Shown piece after piece: positions 11,345-22,490 of a DNA stretch of 64,000 bases (positions are counted from its first letter, which is position 1; every line of letters starts with the position of its first letter). Under the pieces are notes generated by a model. The model searched no databases and was not told where the DNA came from. It saw nothing but the letters and a program-made list of their open reading frames with translations. The position numbers and the translations under genes are program-made. Where the stretch lies: the NCBI RefSeq assembly GCF_011386835.1, contig NC_088804.1, forward strand, positions 40,101,549 to 40,165,548. The letters run 5' to 3'. The stretch comes from Chrysemys picta bellii. Its lineage: Eukaryota; Chordata; Testudines; Emydidae.

Positions 11345-11692
11345 TGAGGTCTGAAAATTAAGGATCGGTCTTCAAATACTTGAAAGGCTGCTGTAAAAAA
11401 GCTGGAGAAAAGTTGTTCTCTTTTGCCACAGCGGGCAGGACAAGAGGCGATGGGTTTTAACTCCAGCAGAGCAGATATAGATTAAATCTCAGGAGAAACT
11501 TCCTAACGGTAAGAACAGAAGGACAGTGGAACAGATTGCCTAGGGAAGTCATGGAAGCTCCTTAACTGGAGGCTTCAAAAAGAGGCTGGAGAGCCATCTG
11601 TCTGGGATGGTTTAGACACAACAAATCCTGCATCTTGGCAGGGGGTTAGACTTGCGGCCCCTTCTAAACCTATGGCTCTATGATTCTGTGAT
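11345..11692 (+). mobile_element. CR1 LINE 3' end
   Basis: Plus-strand CR1 end: GAACAGATTGCCTAGGGAAG (the NWLPRE region), a degraded EAP-like stretch, CTGTCTGGGATGGTTTAGAC, and the terminal GGCTCTATGATTCTGTGA. It is 5'-truncated, contains stops and is non-coding. Confidence 0.88.
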
Positions 11693-11863
11693 TGTCTCTT
11701 ATTACGGTGGGTGTCTGGGTGGTGGTAGAGTGTTAGGATGGGACTTTTCATTGGATGAGGTGAAAGGGGCCGGAGTAGATAGCTCAAGGTTGGGTAAGTG
11801 GCATGTGTCTGTGTGTGTATGGGGGGGTAGAGGGATGCCATATTGAATCTGTGCTTCTTCAGG

Positions 11864-12082
11864 TCAGCATGGCCCAATGGGTAGAGTGCTGAACTGGGAA
11901 TCAGGAAACCTAGTTTCTAATCTTGTCTTGGTTCTGATTAAGGGCAAGTCACACCCCTCTCTGTGCTGCAGTTTCCCCATCTGTAAAATGGGGATAATGC
12001 TACTGACCTTTCTTTGTAAAGTGCTTTGAGATCCACAGACCCAAAGAGCTGTCCATGAGCAAAGCATTGGTAATAATGGTCA
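11864..12082 (+). repeat. tRNA-derived SINE, nearly full length
   Basis: The head CAATGGGTAGAGTGCTGAAC has an A-box-like motif. The body has GGGCAAGTCACACCCCTCTC, GTTTCCCCATCTGTAAAATG and GGGGATAATGCTACTGACC, followed by the tail GTAAAGTGCTTTGAGATCC. This is the common turtle polymerase III SINE organisation, with a LINE-like 3' tail. It is one of the best preserved SINEs in the window. Confidence 0.85.
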
Positions 12083-12792
12083 GTCCATCCAAATATTATT
12101 TCATCCCTGTACCGAAGGCCAGCCAGCGTGAGAGCCAACAAAAATGTGGCTGGAGCACAGTCACAGACCCAGGGTGGAGGGCAGACGGCCGGGCAGCCTG
12201 ACAAATGGAGAGAGTTGCATCCCTGTTTCAGCTGATGTCATTTTGTAGCACCAAAAAGCTGCTCGATGTGTATCGCTTGGCCCTGCTGCAAGCGTGATCT
12301 GCAAGCGCTGATGGGTTTAATGGTCCCTCACGACATGTGAAAGGGGACAAACTGGAAATGAATGTTAATTCTTTACTATCCACCTCGTTGAAAGCACTAC
12401 TTGAATGCCAGCGCTAACGAGCCAGCCCTGCCTGCGTCCCATGCTCCCTTAATTGCCTCACTGCGTGCAAACCGAGCTCGTTTCTGTCAGTGAAAGACAT
12501 TTTGTGCGTGTTATCTGCAAAGCATTTTTTTAAACCAAGAGACATGCAAGATAAGAACAGCAAAATACCATCCCTTCCAAGCGCTGTGCAGCAGGAGAGG
12601 GGGCTGCGGGTGGGGAAGCAGGGCTGTCTCCCATGCCCAGGAATTGCCAAGTATGTGCTGACAAAACACAGCGAACAACTAGTAAAGGCGGACTGTAGGG
12701 CTCTGAGGAATTGGATGTGAAGCCCTTCACCTCTGGATCACTGGATCGCATGTGTCCCCGGTTTGGTAGTGGTGAGGAGATGCTGTTTGTGT
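12083..12792. other. Unique-looking stretch, part CpG-retaining
   Basis: No repeat or gene is recognised. From about 12210 to 12560 the sequence keeps many CpGs and has a run of motifs such as TTAATTGCCTCACTGCGTGC and CAGTGAAAGACATTTTGTG. This is unlike the flanking decayed repeats and may mark a conserved non-coding element. That is inference from appearance alone. Confidence 0.3.
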
Positions 12793-12800
12793 CTATGTAG

Positions 12801-13030
12801 CAGGGATGGCCAAACGGTGGCTCATGAGCCCCCAACGTGCCCCCCACCTCCACCTACCAGACTGGGTTGGGAGCTCAGGCCCTCTGACTTGCAGTGGTGT
12901 GATGGGGTCTCAGGGCTTCTCCCCAGTGGGGATGCGGGGGGGGGTCTCAGAGCTTCAGGCATGCACTGGCTCTCGAACTTCTGAAGATTGTCGCATGCGC
13001 ATTGGAGGGTCAATACGTTTGACCACCCTG
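12801..13030. mobile_element. hAT-type MITE, 230 bp
   Basis: Inverted ends are CAGGGATGGCCAAAC on the left and GTTTGACCACCCTG on the right. Flanking 8-bp repeats are CTATGTAG (12793-12800) and CTATGCGG (13031-13038), which differ at two positions. The family is known by its GGTGGCCAAAC-type ends and internal GGCTCATGAGCCCC. There is no coding capacity. The G-rich middle creates spurious short frames on both strands. Confidence 0.8.
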
Positions 13031-13038
13031 CTATGCGG

Positions 13039-14729
13039 TATGGCGCTGGGTGCCTTTATAAATACAGTGTTCGATCCTGGAGAGGTCTGTTTGCTGGTTT
13101 AGTGAAATTAGCGTGCTGGCCTCAGCCTAGTTCGTACAGGGCACGTGTCCATTTCACAAAACCTCGCCAGAACAATTAGCACTATTTGGCATCTTTGTTG
13201 AAAGCCTCAGCAAACTGGCCAAGGAACATCTGAACGTTGGAGGCTGAACTTTTCATTCATCCTTAGTGGGTTTCTTCCCTCCCGCCCCCGAACTAGAGAT
13301 GGATGGGCTGGAGGGACAGAGTTTGGCTAAGATTCAATTTCCCCAGACTGGGGGGTGATTAGATTTAGGGTTGGGATACAGGTCCAGGGTTGTATGTAGG
13401 GAAATGTGCCCTGCGTTTGTCCGTGTTGTACCTGCTGTCTCGACAGAAAGTATCCCAGGCTGTCAATACAGCCCCGCTCACCAGCACTACATTCACTTAG
13501 ATTTCTTAAAGGGGACGTCTGCTCAGAAAGCTCATGAGAACAAATTTTCTCAGGGGACATCCTGTCTCCAACCAGCCTGGAAATACGCTGAGAATAACTC
13601 TTGGGATATTTTGACTTGTTATCCCAGGCTAACCCCCACTCCAAACTCAAAAGGGTATGGAGCCTTTATAAACAAACCCCCTTTGTTCCATAAAAGAGAT
13701 GACCCAAACTTATCCCAACTTTGCAGAGAGACCCTGTGTGACTTGCAAACTTACTCTTCTTTAGGTCTCCCCTTGCGACACATCTTTGCTGCTAGGCTTC
13801 CAGCCCTGACTTCCACTCGGGAACCGTGCTCGTTTCAACTTCAAGAATGCACCAGCAGATTGCATAACAATGAGGGTATCCCAGGAGCTTTCATCCTCCT
13901 ACACTGCTATCCCTCCTCACCTTCTGTTGCCTCCATTGCTGTTCCTTGTAGCTAAACTTAGGGCTCTGGCCGCCAGAGCTTCTCTGGAGAGGAGGGCAGT
14001 GGGCGACCCCAGGAGGAATTCTGGTTGCAGCAGACAGAGACATACACGCTGGAGAAGCATCTTCATTGGAGAAGCCGCATTGTTCACTCCCCTTTGTTTC
14101 AGGCCAGCTTCACTGATTGGGAAGGAGGTGTTGGGGTCATGACTCCACCCTCATCCTGCCCTCTCCCTATCTGCTTATAAGCAGCTAGCACTCCTGGAGG
14201 CATTAGCAGAGAGGAGTCAGCTTGTGGCATGCGGGTGCAAGAAACTGGGGGAAGCTCCCTGCTTCCTTGTACACCGTCCTTGGGCCATTAGATTGTAAAC
14301 AATTGTGGGCAGAGACTTGCCATTTCAATGGGGCTGCGCAGCACCATGCACCCTTGCAGCACTTAGGAAATAATAAATGGCAAAGTACTGTGTGTGCTAG
14401 TTAGCAATCTTTGCCGTGCATCCGTGCTGCTCCCTGCCACCCCAGCACACAGCAGAGCCTTTCCCTCGCCTCCCATTCGCTCCTTATCTGTCTCGCTTGG
14501 AAATGGCTGATCCTGTGCAGAGATGGCCCCCAACTGGAGTCTTTTATCTGATCCTTCCAGAACTCTGGATAAAATAGAGCTCAGATCGGAGCCGTTGCTG
14601 AGTTTGCTCTTTTTTTGCAAAACCACAACCTGACTGATGGAAGTTTTGCAACCTCCAGAGATCTCCCAGCTGGATGTAGCTAGTTCCTGGGGCCTGTACC
14701 TTGCCCATTCCTGCAGCTGTGTCTCAAAC
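13039..14729. other. Unassigned sequence with a 194-codon open frame
   Basis: A plus-strand frame of 194 codons spans 13371-13955, with a partly overlapping minus frame at 13327-13650. I recognise no domain. No splice or promoter context supports it and the composition is unremarkable, so it is most likely a chance frame or an old unclassified repeat. A decayed AATAATAAATGG-type retroposon tail lies at about 14285-14385. Confidence 0.3.
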
Positions 14730-15206
14730 TAGGGTTACCATACATCTGGATTTTCCCGGACATGTCCGGCTATTTGGTCCTCAAATCCCCGTCCGGGAGG
14801 AATTTCCAAAAAGCCGAACATGTCCAGGAAAATAGGGAGGCATGGTAAAGGGACCCCGAGTGCGAGTGGCTGCAGCAAAACTTACAACTCCCCCAATCTG
14901 CCGGGGCACAGAGGCGGCGGCGGCATCCGAGCTCCAACTTTCCCGGCTCCTGCCACTCTCCACCGCTGCGGGGGCCGAAGCAACTTCCCCAGCGCAGCAG
15001 CAGGTGGAGCCCGGGGGGCGGGAGAGAGGAGGGGGAATGCGGGGTGCTCAGGGGAGGGGGTGGAGTTGGGGCGGGGATTTTGGGGAAGGGGTTGGAATGG
15101 GGCTGGGGGAGGGGCGGAGTTGGGGTGGGGCTGTGGCGGAGTTGGGGCGGGGCTGGGACCCCTGTGGAGTGTCCTCTTTTTTCAGTGTTGAAATATGGTA
15201 ACCCTA
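14730..15206. mobile_element. hAT-type MITE, 477 bp, perfect 8-bp target duplication
   Basis: The ends are TAGGGTTACCATA and TATGGTAACCCTA, a perfect 13-bp inverted repeat. The flanking octamer TCTCAAAC is present intact on both sides (14722-14729 and 15207-15214), so the boundaries are secure. The subterminal region holds the palindromic CCGGACATGTCCGG-type motif (14757-14770). The middle is GC-rich and carries GGAGTTGGGGCGGGG-like tandem variants at about 15060-15155, which produce spurious glycine-rich frames. There is no transposase. The intact target duplication suggests a comparatively young insertion. Confidence 0.92.
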
Positions 15207-15214
15207 TCTCAAAC

Positions 15215-17339
15215 CAATAGCAACAGAGCCACCCCAGCTCATCACCTTTTGCACAGGTTGTAGGGGGACAAGAGCTTTATGATGTCACCTGCAGCCTTGT
15301 ATGAAGACAACACCCAGCAGGCCTGATTCCTTAATGTCCTGTGACTACTTCTCACCAGCCACCTTGGTGCAGAGGGGTTGCAAAGAAGCCACACAGGGCT
15401 CCCAGGGGATAACCCGGGCAGAGTCCCTGGTGCAGGAGGTTGCTGGCGGGAGGTTCAGGAGTTGGAGCAGGCGTGGCCAGGGCATCCCTATGTTCCAGCT
15501 TCTGTAAGGCCCGTCGGCACCACAGCTGCAGGATTGGCCTGCATGGCGATAAGGGAAGTGCAAGCTGCCTCTCCTTTGTTTCTGTACCAGATTCTGCACC
15601 ACAAATTGGGCCCAGAGGATGGATTGAGAACTGCTTTCTACCCACCTGGTGCCTAGCAAGTTTTCCACCGTCCGCTCCATGGCTTGCAGCAGTGGCCATT
15701 TGGTTTGCTCTTTGGAGTCCGTAGCTGGTGGCTGTTGGTGTTAATATCCTGCCAAAGACAGATGGATAAACAAGCCTTTGAGAGCTGGGTGTGTGTTGTC
15801 ATTACACCCGCTGAAGTCACGGCGTCGGCGATAAACACTGTGCAGCCTGGCAGAGGTAGAGTCTCCCCTGTCCTGTGCACAGTACACATGTGCTTGCTTG
15901 GGTGTTGTGGCTTGGAGAGTGTAACATGCCCCACGCAGACAACCACAGGCTGGAGGAACTGCCTCTGCTGGCAGGTCTGAGGTGCAAAGAGAGGGTGTGT
16001 GTGTAAGATAATCCGTTCCATCGAGCAGAAATTGCAAGGGACGGGGAGCAGAGGGGGAGATCAGTGGCACTGTTTTATTTTAATTTTGACATGGCATCAA
16101 AAAACTGTCCCAGGCCCAGTGGTTTGTTCGCAGCTTATCATCATCCCTTTCCTGTCACGTCCTGTAAACAGGCCAAACAGGGAACCAGATGTTGGACGGG
16201 GAGTGCTGTGAACGAAACCAGCGAGCCATTCTGCTTTCTCCTTTCAGACGGGATCTGTGTTAGCCAAACTCCCTGGGCCTGACTCCCTGTTGACCTGCAC
16301 TTCGTGCAGTCATTTACGCCAGCGCAAAGGATGTGAAAGTGGGTGTAAAATCAGGGGGGTAATGAGTCTCAGCTGACTGCGTTGGAGGGGAGGGAGAGAC
16401 CCTGGTTACATTTTCAGCCTAGCAGATCAGATTGTTTGGAAGGTGATGGTCCACAGAGCAGGCCGGGAGAATGGGAAGCTGCTTTTTCAAAGAGATTGGA
16501 CAGTAATACAAACCAGGTGCGATGTTTCTGGTGATGACACTTATTTTACTGGCAAAGAATGTACCACTGACAGCTCTCTGCAGCGGTGCTGCTCCGACTT
16601 TCCCACATGGACAACTGCTATGATATTCTTCTTCGCGGTGTTCTGCTGGAGGCACGTAACCTGTGCATGGGTGGGAAAGGTTTCAGATTTGCCAAACTTG
16701 AGTTGACAAACAGTTCATCTGATCTTATATCTTTGCCCAGCAACAGCCACTGTAATAGAATGCAGGTGTAACATCCAAATCTTATTATTTTATCATCTAT
16801 ACGTTGCCACAGGGGCTCCCGCCCGGTAATGCAAGTAAGTGCATAGCACTATATCCCACGGATGAAACCACTTCTCTGAGGCAAGCCTGCGATCAGCTAG
16901 GCAAGCCTGCGACCTGAGCATCTGCATCTCCTGCTGAAGGCAACCGGCACTATTTTGAAAAATCAGCTCTCTAGAGTCCAGATGCAAGAGGATCGATGCA
17001 CTTTAGAATTTGTATCCTAGCATAATCCCAGAAGCAGAACTGGCTAAAAAAGGGAAGTCGCTATGAATGCCTCCGAGAATTGATTTTCAAAATTAGCAAA
17101 TTCCCCCCTCTCCCCCATTGTTAAAACCCATTACACTGGGAAAATCCATCTTAGATCTTATTGCGTAGTATCCCCATGTTGCCGCCATTACAGACAAAAA
17201 GGGTTGGACTCCAAAAGGACAAGAAAAAGCCAAGTTGTCTTCTTTTTATATTTATACATATATATATTTGTAATGTTGCTAAATTTATCACTCAGACCAA
17301 GGTAGCAATTTCTGAAGCCTGAAATAGAGAATCTGGTCT
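15215..17339. other. Mostly unassigned non-coding sequence
   Basis: Several short frames on both strands (15301-16070) have no recognisable motif. A 20-bp tandem duplication (AGGCAAGCCTGCGATCAGCT and a near copy) lies at 16879-16918. An AT microsatellite sits near 17255-17268. No repeat family is recognised with confidence. Confidence 0.35.
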
Positions 17340-17880
17340 CTATTTTTCTCAAAACGTCGCTGCGTTCTGAAAGCCACAACGTTCAATTTGCAACCTGTAT
17401 CTGCTGACCTTCACTGTGCGTTAACATGTGCTCGGCAGATCTGCAAGCTCGCCCACAGAATGTGCAGCGTGACCTCAGTTAAGAAAACACTCGGCCTAAT
17501 CGCCTCCAGATCTGCCGCCGTCTTTGATCAGCTTAAATATCAATCTATCTTATGGTATAAATATGTAAAACATCCATTTGTTTCCACGCTGGATGCAAAT
17601 AAATCATTGCGTAAGTTTATGCACGAGCGAGGGAGTGTGGGGAGGGGCAGCGATGGGCTCATAACTCATGAGAGGTGCAGACTTGAAGGTCATTACTTCA
17701 TGAATGTTGATGTTTCCTTTTCCAGCAAGTCCCCGTTCTGCATTATTTAAATATACCAGATCACCCACCCTAACCGCAGCAATTGCGAACAGTACTGACA
17801 TTCGTGTGCTCTCCGACTTGACGTTTCGGATTAGCCTGTTTTCAATATTGCCGTGCTGCATGGCATTGCCTTGGTTAGTA
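17340..17880. promoter_or_regulatory. Candidate conserved non-coding element
   Basis: This stretch is unlike the repeats around it. It is AT-rich but keeps CpGs (AACGTCGCTGCG, CGCCTCCAGATCTGCCGCCG). It holds dense factor-like motifs, including AAATATCAATC (Onecut/cut-like), TTATGCAC, TAACTCATGAG and TCATTACTTCATGAATG, and no repeat signatures. Such texture is typical of developmental enhancers in long introns. Function is inferred; alignment to other amniotes is needed. The small frames inside (17388-17750 and 17704-18012) have no motifs. Confidence 0.3.
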
Positions 17881-18003
17881 TGTATGTCACCGCTGCCCCC
17901 TGGTGGGTGGAGTATGTCAAGACCTGGTTGTGTCTGTTATAGTTCTCTCTTCACCCAGGGAGGCGGGGCTGTTCCTCTCGATGACCAAGCTATTTTCCTG
18001 TTT

Positions 18004-18215
18004 TGTTTTTGAAGCCGGTTACGGCACTGGACCTGTGTGATCTTGGCCAAACCAACTCACCCTTTTTTTCCCCTTCCCACCCTTGCTCTGTATAGTTGGT
18101 TTAGATTCTCAGCTCTTCATAGCAGGGACTGTCTCTTGGTATGTGCTTGTGCAGCGCCTTGCACAATGGGACCTCGATCTCAGTTGGGGCCTTTACAATG
18201 TACGGTGTAATACAA
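18004..18215 (+). repeat. Retroposon with AATACAAATAA tail
   Basis: It begins with a degraded SINE core (CCTGTGTGATCTTGGCCAAA), then the 3' module AGCAGGGACTGTCTC, GCACAATGGGACCTCGATCT, and ends GTAATACAAATAAC. It belongs to the same tail family as 4850-4965. Confidence 0.6.
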
Positions 18216-20340
18216 ATAACCTGTGCAACTGGCTGCTCACCAAGGTGTATGTATATGTACCAAGCATGGTTACGTTATAGTCTAACTTTTGCTTTGGATT
18301 CATTTTAATTGGGTGACTGTTGCTAGAGTTTCCCCAGCTCCTAATAAATCCATTCTTATGTCCTGGTTGGAGCTTACGGAATCCCTCTATTAATATTACT
18401 CAGCAGTAATTCCAATGTACCGTCACGTCGGGTTCAAGCACCTGACACCAGGAGGACTCTGCGGAGTTGGCTTACATCCCCAGAGTCTGCCCGACGTTAT
18501 GCTGATCTTTGGCTGCAGGACAGGGTTAAGCCCCTTAGCGTGCAGCAATTCCCATGTGGTATGAAATCAGCTTATACAAATATCTGGCAGGAAAATTGAG
18601 TACAACCCAATCAGCTGTTTGGTGTACTACAAATAAAGCCCTTGTATCAGGACATTGCCAAAGGCTCAGTGTCCCCACTTTGTTTCTGTCTGTACGTAAT
18701 AATCAGTGACTGTTCGTCTGTGTCAGCTGACCTCTTCCTTGGATCAGACCCAATACGGATCCAGCAGTGCTGCTGGCTGCTTGATTTGAAATAGCAATTT
18801 GGGCTTATTCATGCCTCTCTTTGTACGTTTCGTTTTTGCAGCCTGTTCCCTTCTAGGAATAAATGCACCCCATACTTACCATCTCAGAGAATTGAAATCA
18901 GTGCCAGAAGGCTTTGTAAAAATATAAACCAACATGATAACTGAGGATTAGGGAATCTACTGTACTGCCGATCCATAAACCAGGAAAATAAACAGAATCT
19001 CTTTCATGTATGGTGGAAAACTGAAATCCCTAACCAGCGATGGTCACCTAAGATCCCATAACATTTTTTCCCAAGAGAAGGGGCTTCAGCTCTAGCGTTC
19101 TGCCTTAATTCCTACTTGTGTCATGATATTCTACCTGCCTAAATTCCCCATGCTGTCTCCGGCTGTTATAGAATCCTTCACTTCTCTCTTAACCCGCTGT
19201 GAGGCATGCTTGATGTGTTATACTGGCGAACACAGCCCCCCTTAAAGGTGGCTGCATTTTGGGCAAAGTGATTCCCATATGCAAACTTTGTGACAAAAGC
19301 AGCATCAGTAAATGATACTAAACCATATTTCACTGGTGTTACTGTTGCTCTCAGATGTCCTGTGAAGAGAGCACAGAGAGCAATACGGAGATTCTGTGCA
19401 TAAAATAGTGCAACATGATTAATGAACCTCTTGTCCCAGTGAGTGTGATAGGCTAACTCGTGCTACTGCCCTGCATCAACAGTATTTATAGATCACATTT
19501 TTCTTATTATTTTTCTTATTCAAAAGGTGTTTTGCTGTCTCTCATTGTTCAAGGACAGATGTGAAGCCTGGTGAACCGAACACCAAAATCTGACATTTGT
19601 CCTGACTGAATTTTATTCTTCGATCACAAAGACCTTTTTTCCCTTCTTGTTTGTTTGTTCCATTTTCTCGCCTTTGCCCTGAGTTTGTTTGGGCTTCTAG
19701 CGGTGTCCATGACCCAATTGATCAGCATCTGCTAATTGGCAGCACCAGCAGCTGGCTGCAAAGGGGCTTAGGCCTTTCTGTTTCCAACTGTAAAATGTAC
19801 CATAGGAAAAATCTGATGACACCAGCATTCGGTTCCTTCCCTATAAAGACTGGCTCGTGCGGTGTCCAAAATGAAATGAAATACAGCGCAGTGGTGCCAT
19901 TTGACCTTTCCTATTTTCTGGGTATTGAATTTTATTTGAATTTATACCTTTCCCTTGGCTGCTTAACAGCAAGCTGACAGATATTTGCCTTGCGTACAAA
20001 TCCGTCCCACCTCAGGTACAAGCTGTTGCCTTTGAACTGAGCTCGAGAGCCGTAAGTAACGGTGTGTTGGTTTCACATCTGTTCCCAACATCTGTTCTTC
20101 TCCACACGTGATTGGAGTGTGGCGCTGACAGTGCATAGGTAGTACTTTGTATTAGCTTCCCCCCTCTTCCAGGGCAAGGAGGTGTTCATCCTCTTTTGGA
20201 CAGGCTTTATATTCATGCTGGTTAATTCTTTTGTGGCTGATCCTGTGACGCATTGTGCAGCTGGTTGTGCTTTTCGATGGTAGAAAGAGCACTGAGCCTG
20301 TGATAAGAAAGGAGTGGTGTGTGCTGTAGTTGGAGGCATG
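18216..20340. other. Unassigned non-coding sequence
   Basis: No repeat family, gene or strong motif is recognised. A plus frame at 19651-19977 and minus frames at 20073-20407 have no domain features. Confidence 0.35.
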
Positions 20341-20436
20341 AATCTGATCCTGCAGTGGTTTTACACCAGTTTACACTTCCTTTGACTTCAGTGGAGTTAC
20401 TCCTCATTTACACCAGCGTACATGAGGTCAGAATTG
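20341..20436. repeat. Palindromic repeat (TTTACACCAG type)
   Basis: The arms CTGATCCTGCAGTGGTTTTA with CACCAGTTTACAC and TCATTTACACCAGCGTACAT with GAGGTCAGA flank CTTTGACTTCAGTGGAGT. This is a common reptile palindromic repeat whose complete members fold into a long hairpin. Confidence 0.6.
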
Positions 20437-20470
20437 GTCTGTTAAAGGAACATCATAACTTTTTAGAAAG

Positions 20471-21624
20471 TTGGCTACCGAGGTCGCAAAAGTGCTCGAC
20501 TGTCTCCAAAGTCTGTCCCTTGATAGTGACCTGTGGCGGGTCATGTGCAAGGCCTGAAGCAGGCTGATGGAACACTTTAGTCTTCTCAATATTGAGTGAG
20601 AGTCTGAGGCTTCGATAAGCTTGTGCCAAAATATCCAGTGCGGACTGAAGGTCATTCTCCATGTGCACAAGGATGGCACCGTCATCAGCATGCTGAAGAT
20701 CAGTAATGGACGCCCTGAGGGCTTTAGACTTCTAGCGGAGATTTAAATCTTAATTTTAATCTAGCAAAGATTAAAAAGCTCCCCATCCATTCTGTATTGA
20801 ATGTCAACTTCACTGGGGAGGTGATCTTTAATGAGGACCAAAATGACTGCTAAATAGATGGAGAACAGGGTTGGGGCAAAAATCGACAGTGAAATCCAGC
20901 ACCGGATCCAGTGCACAAGTGCTTCCTTCGGGAAATTGCTCTGACATGTTTTCACAGACCGTGACCTACAGCGGGACACCAAGATCCAGGTCTATAGGAC
21001 AGTTGTTATTGCCACACTCCTCTATGGATGCAAAACCTGGGTGACCTATTGCCAGCACCTCAAGAGTCTGGAGAGGTACCACCAACGATGCCTCTGGAAG
21101 ATCGTTCTCATTAAGTGGGAAGATCACTGCACTAACGCCTGCATCCTCACTGAAGCCAATGTCACCAGCATTGAAGCAACGATCCTCGTGCACCACTGGG
21201 CTGGACATCGTGGGCAGATGCCGGACTCTCACCTCCCAGAACAAGTCCTCTACTCTCAGCTCACCCATGGTCAGAGATCCATGGTGGTCAGAGGAAACGC
21301 TACAAAGACACACTGAAAGCGTATCTCAAGAAAACTGACGTGAACATCACGAGCTGGGAGGAGCAAGCCACCAACTGACCCCAAAGGCACCACATCCTCC
21401 ATCAGGCCGTGTCCTTGCCCTTGAAGCTGAAAAGAGAGAGAGAGAAGGAAGGAAAAAGAAAGAACTTTCTCCCAGCAGGCAGCTGGCCCACCACAAAAGG
21501 TCTGTACCTACTACGGGCGGATCTGTGGTGCCAGGATCGGATTCCTGAGTCATCTCAGGACCCATCTGTAAATCCGTGGTAGAGATCATCTTCGAATTGA
21601 GGGATCACCGATGATGATGATGAA
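20471..21624 (+). mobile_element. RTE-like LINE with an inverted 5' part
   Basis: The left part (20471 to about 20950) reads on the minus strand as reverse transcriptase: APTLFSIYLAVILVLIKDHL, then HADD (the catalytic YxDD-type box, partly frameshifted), then SLNIEKTKVFHQPA and HFCDLGSQ. The right part (about 20955 to 21624) continues on the plus strand with TKIQVYRTVVIATLLYGCKT, LERYHQRCLWKI and the C-terminus. The element ends in GATGATGATGATGA, a microsatellite-like 3' tail. Flanks TAACTTTTTAGAAAG (20456-20470) and TAGCTTTTTAAAAAG (21625-21639) match at 13 of 15 bases and look like the target duplication. Clade assignment to RTE is from recalled motifs and is less sure than the LINE call. 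The copy is dead. Confidence 0.82.
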
Positions 21625-21639
21625 TAGCTTTTTAAAAAG

Positions 21640-21986
21640 CTGATAGCAGTTTACAGGTATCTAAAAAGGTGTCATGAGGAGGAGGGAGAGAACTTGTTCA
21701 CCTTAGCCTCTAAGGATAGAACCAGAAACAATGGGTTTAAACTGCAGCAAGGGAGGTCTAGGTTGGACATTAGGAAAAAGTTCCTAACTGTCAGGGTGGT
21801 TAAACACTGGAATAAATTGCCTAGGGAGGTTGTGGAATCTCCGTCTCTGGAGATATTTAAGAGTAGGTTAGATAAATGTCTATCAGGGATGGTCTAGACA
21901 GTATTTGGTCCTGCCATGTGGGCAGGGGACTGGACTCGATGACCTCTCGAGGTCCCTTCCAGTCCTATAATCTATGATTCTATGAA
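21640..21986 (+). mobile_element. CR1 LINE 3' end, well preserved
   Basis: The plus-strand 3' end contains an open frame (21694-21897) with the CR1 C-terminal motifs FLTVRVVKHWNKLPREVVES and PSLEIFKSRLDKCL. It continues with GACCTCTCGAGGTCCCTTCC and ends TCTATGATTCTATGA. It is 5'-truncated and closer to the usual CR1 end than most copies here. It abuts the RTE-like LINE directly. Confidence 0.93.
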
Positions 21987-22354
21987 AAATTTCTACTGCC
22001 TTGAAAAAGCAAATTAATGCCTAAAAATGAAACTAAACTGGAAAAAAAGTAGACTTCCGTTTGGGTGACGTTGCTAAGCACAGTGGCCTCGTTTTCTCCT
22101 GCCAGGGAAAAGCAAGATGAAAGACTGTGAAGCCTGCCTCATCCAAGCAGCAATTTGAAGTGCTAAACAGAGGAAAGAATCTGCTAGTGCTCTGAGTTCC
22201 GGAGCACAAGGAGACCCCAGAGAGCACCAGCCACCAGAGTTCAGCTCATACATACCTTTTCAGGATCTCGACCCAGGTTCTTTTTCTCTTTATGGATGGA
22301 GACTTCCTGCATCTCTTCTAAATCTGGGGACATCGAAAAGGGCTGTAATTAACA
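21987..22354. other. Unassigned sequence
   Basis: No recognised gene or repeat. Confidence 0.35.
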
Positions 22355-22490
22355 GAGGATTCAATTCACCCCTATGCAGAGAGCCAGCACAAGACCTGTT
22401 CACCGCATAAGCCGTATTTTAATGACTTAAATGGGACTGAATTGGAATGTAGACCTTGAACTGGCCCTCTGCACAGGGGTGGATTTCACT
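22355..22490. repeat. Palindromic repeat (CCTATGCAGAG type)
   Basis: Arms ATTCACCCCTATGCAGAG with AGCCAGCACAAG and CTTGAACTGGCCC with TCTGCACAGGGGTGGAT are reverse complementary. A half copy is at about 46195-46310, with TTCGCCCCTTTGCAGAGGGC. The fold resembles a MITE or foldback element. Confidence 0.65.

Noticed and set aside
13371..13955. 194-codon frame as a possible gene
   Set aside because: It has no domain motif or gene context, and a minus frame overlaps it. I keep it only as unassigned sequence.
14900..15160. CpG island promoter
   Set aside because: The GC-rich stretch is the body of a MITE with intact target duplication, not a gene promoter.
14820..15201. Gly-rich and Ala/Pro-rich open frames on the plus strand
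   Set aside because: They lie wholly inside a hAT-type MITE bounded by inverted ends and an intact TCTCAAAC duplication.
17255..17268. AT microsatellite as a replication or attachment site
   Set aside because: It is short and imperfect, ordinary in vertebrate intronic DNA.
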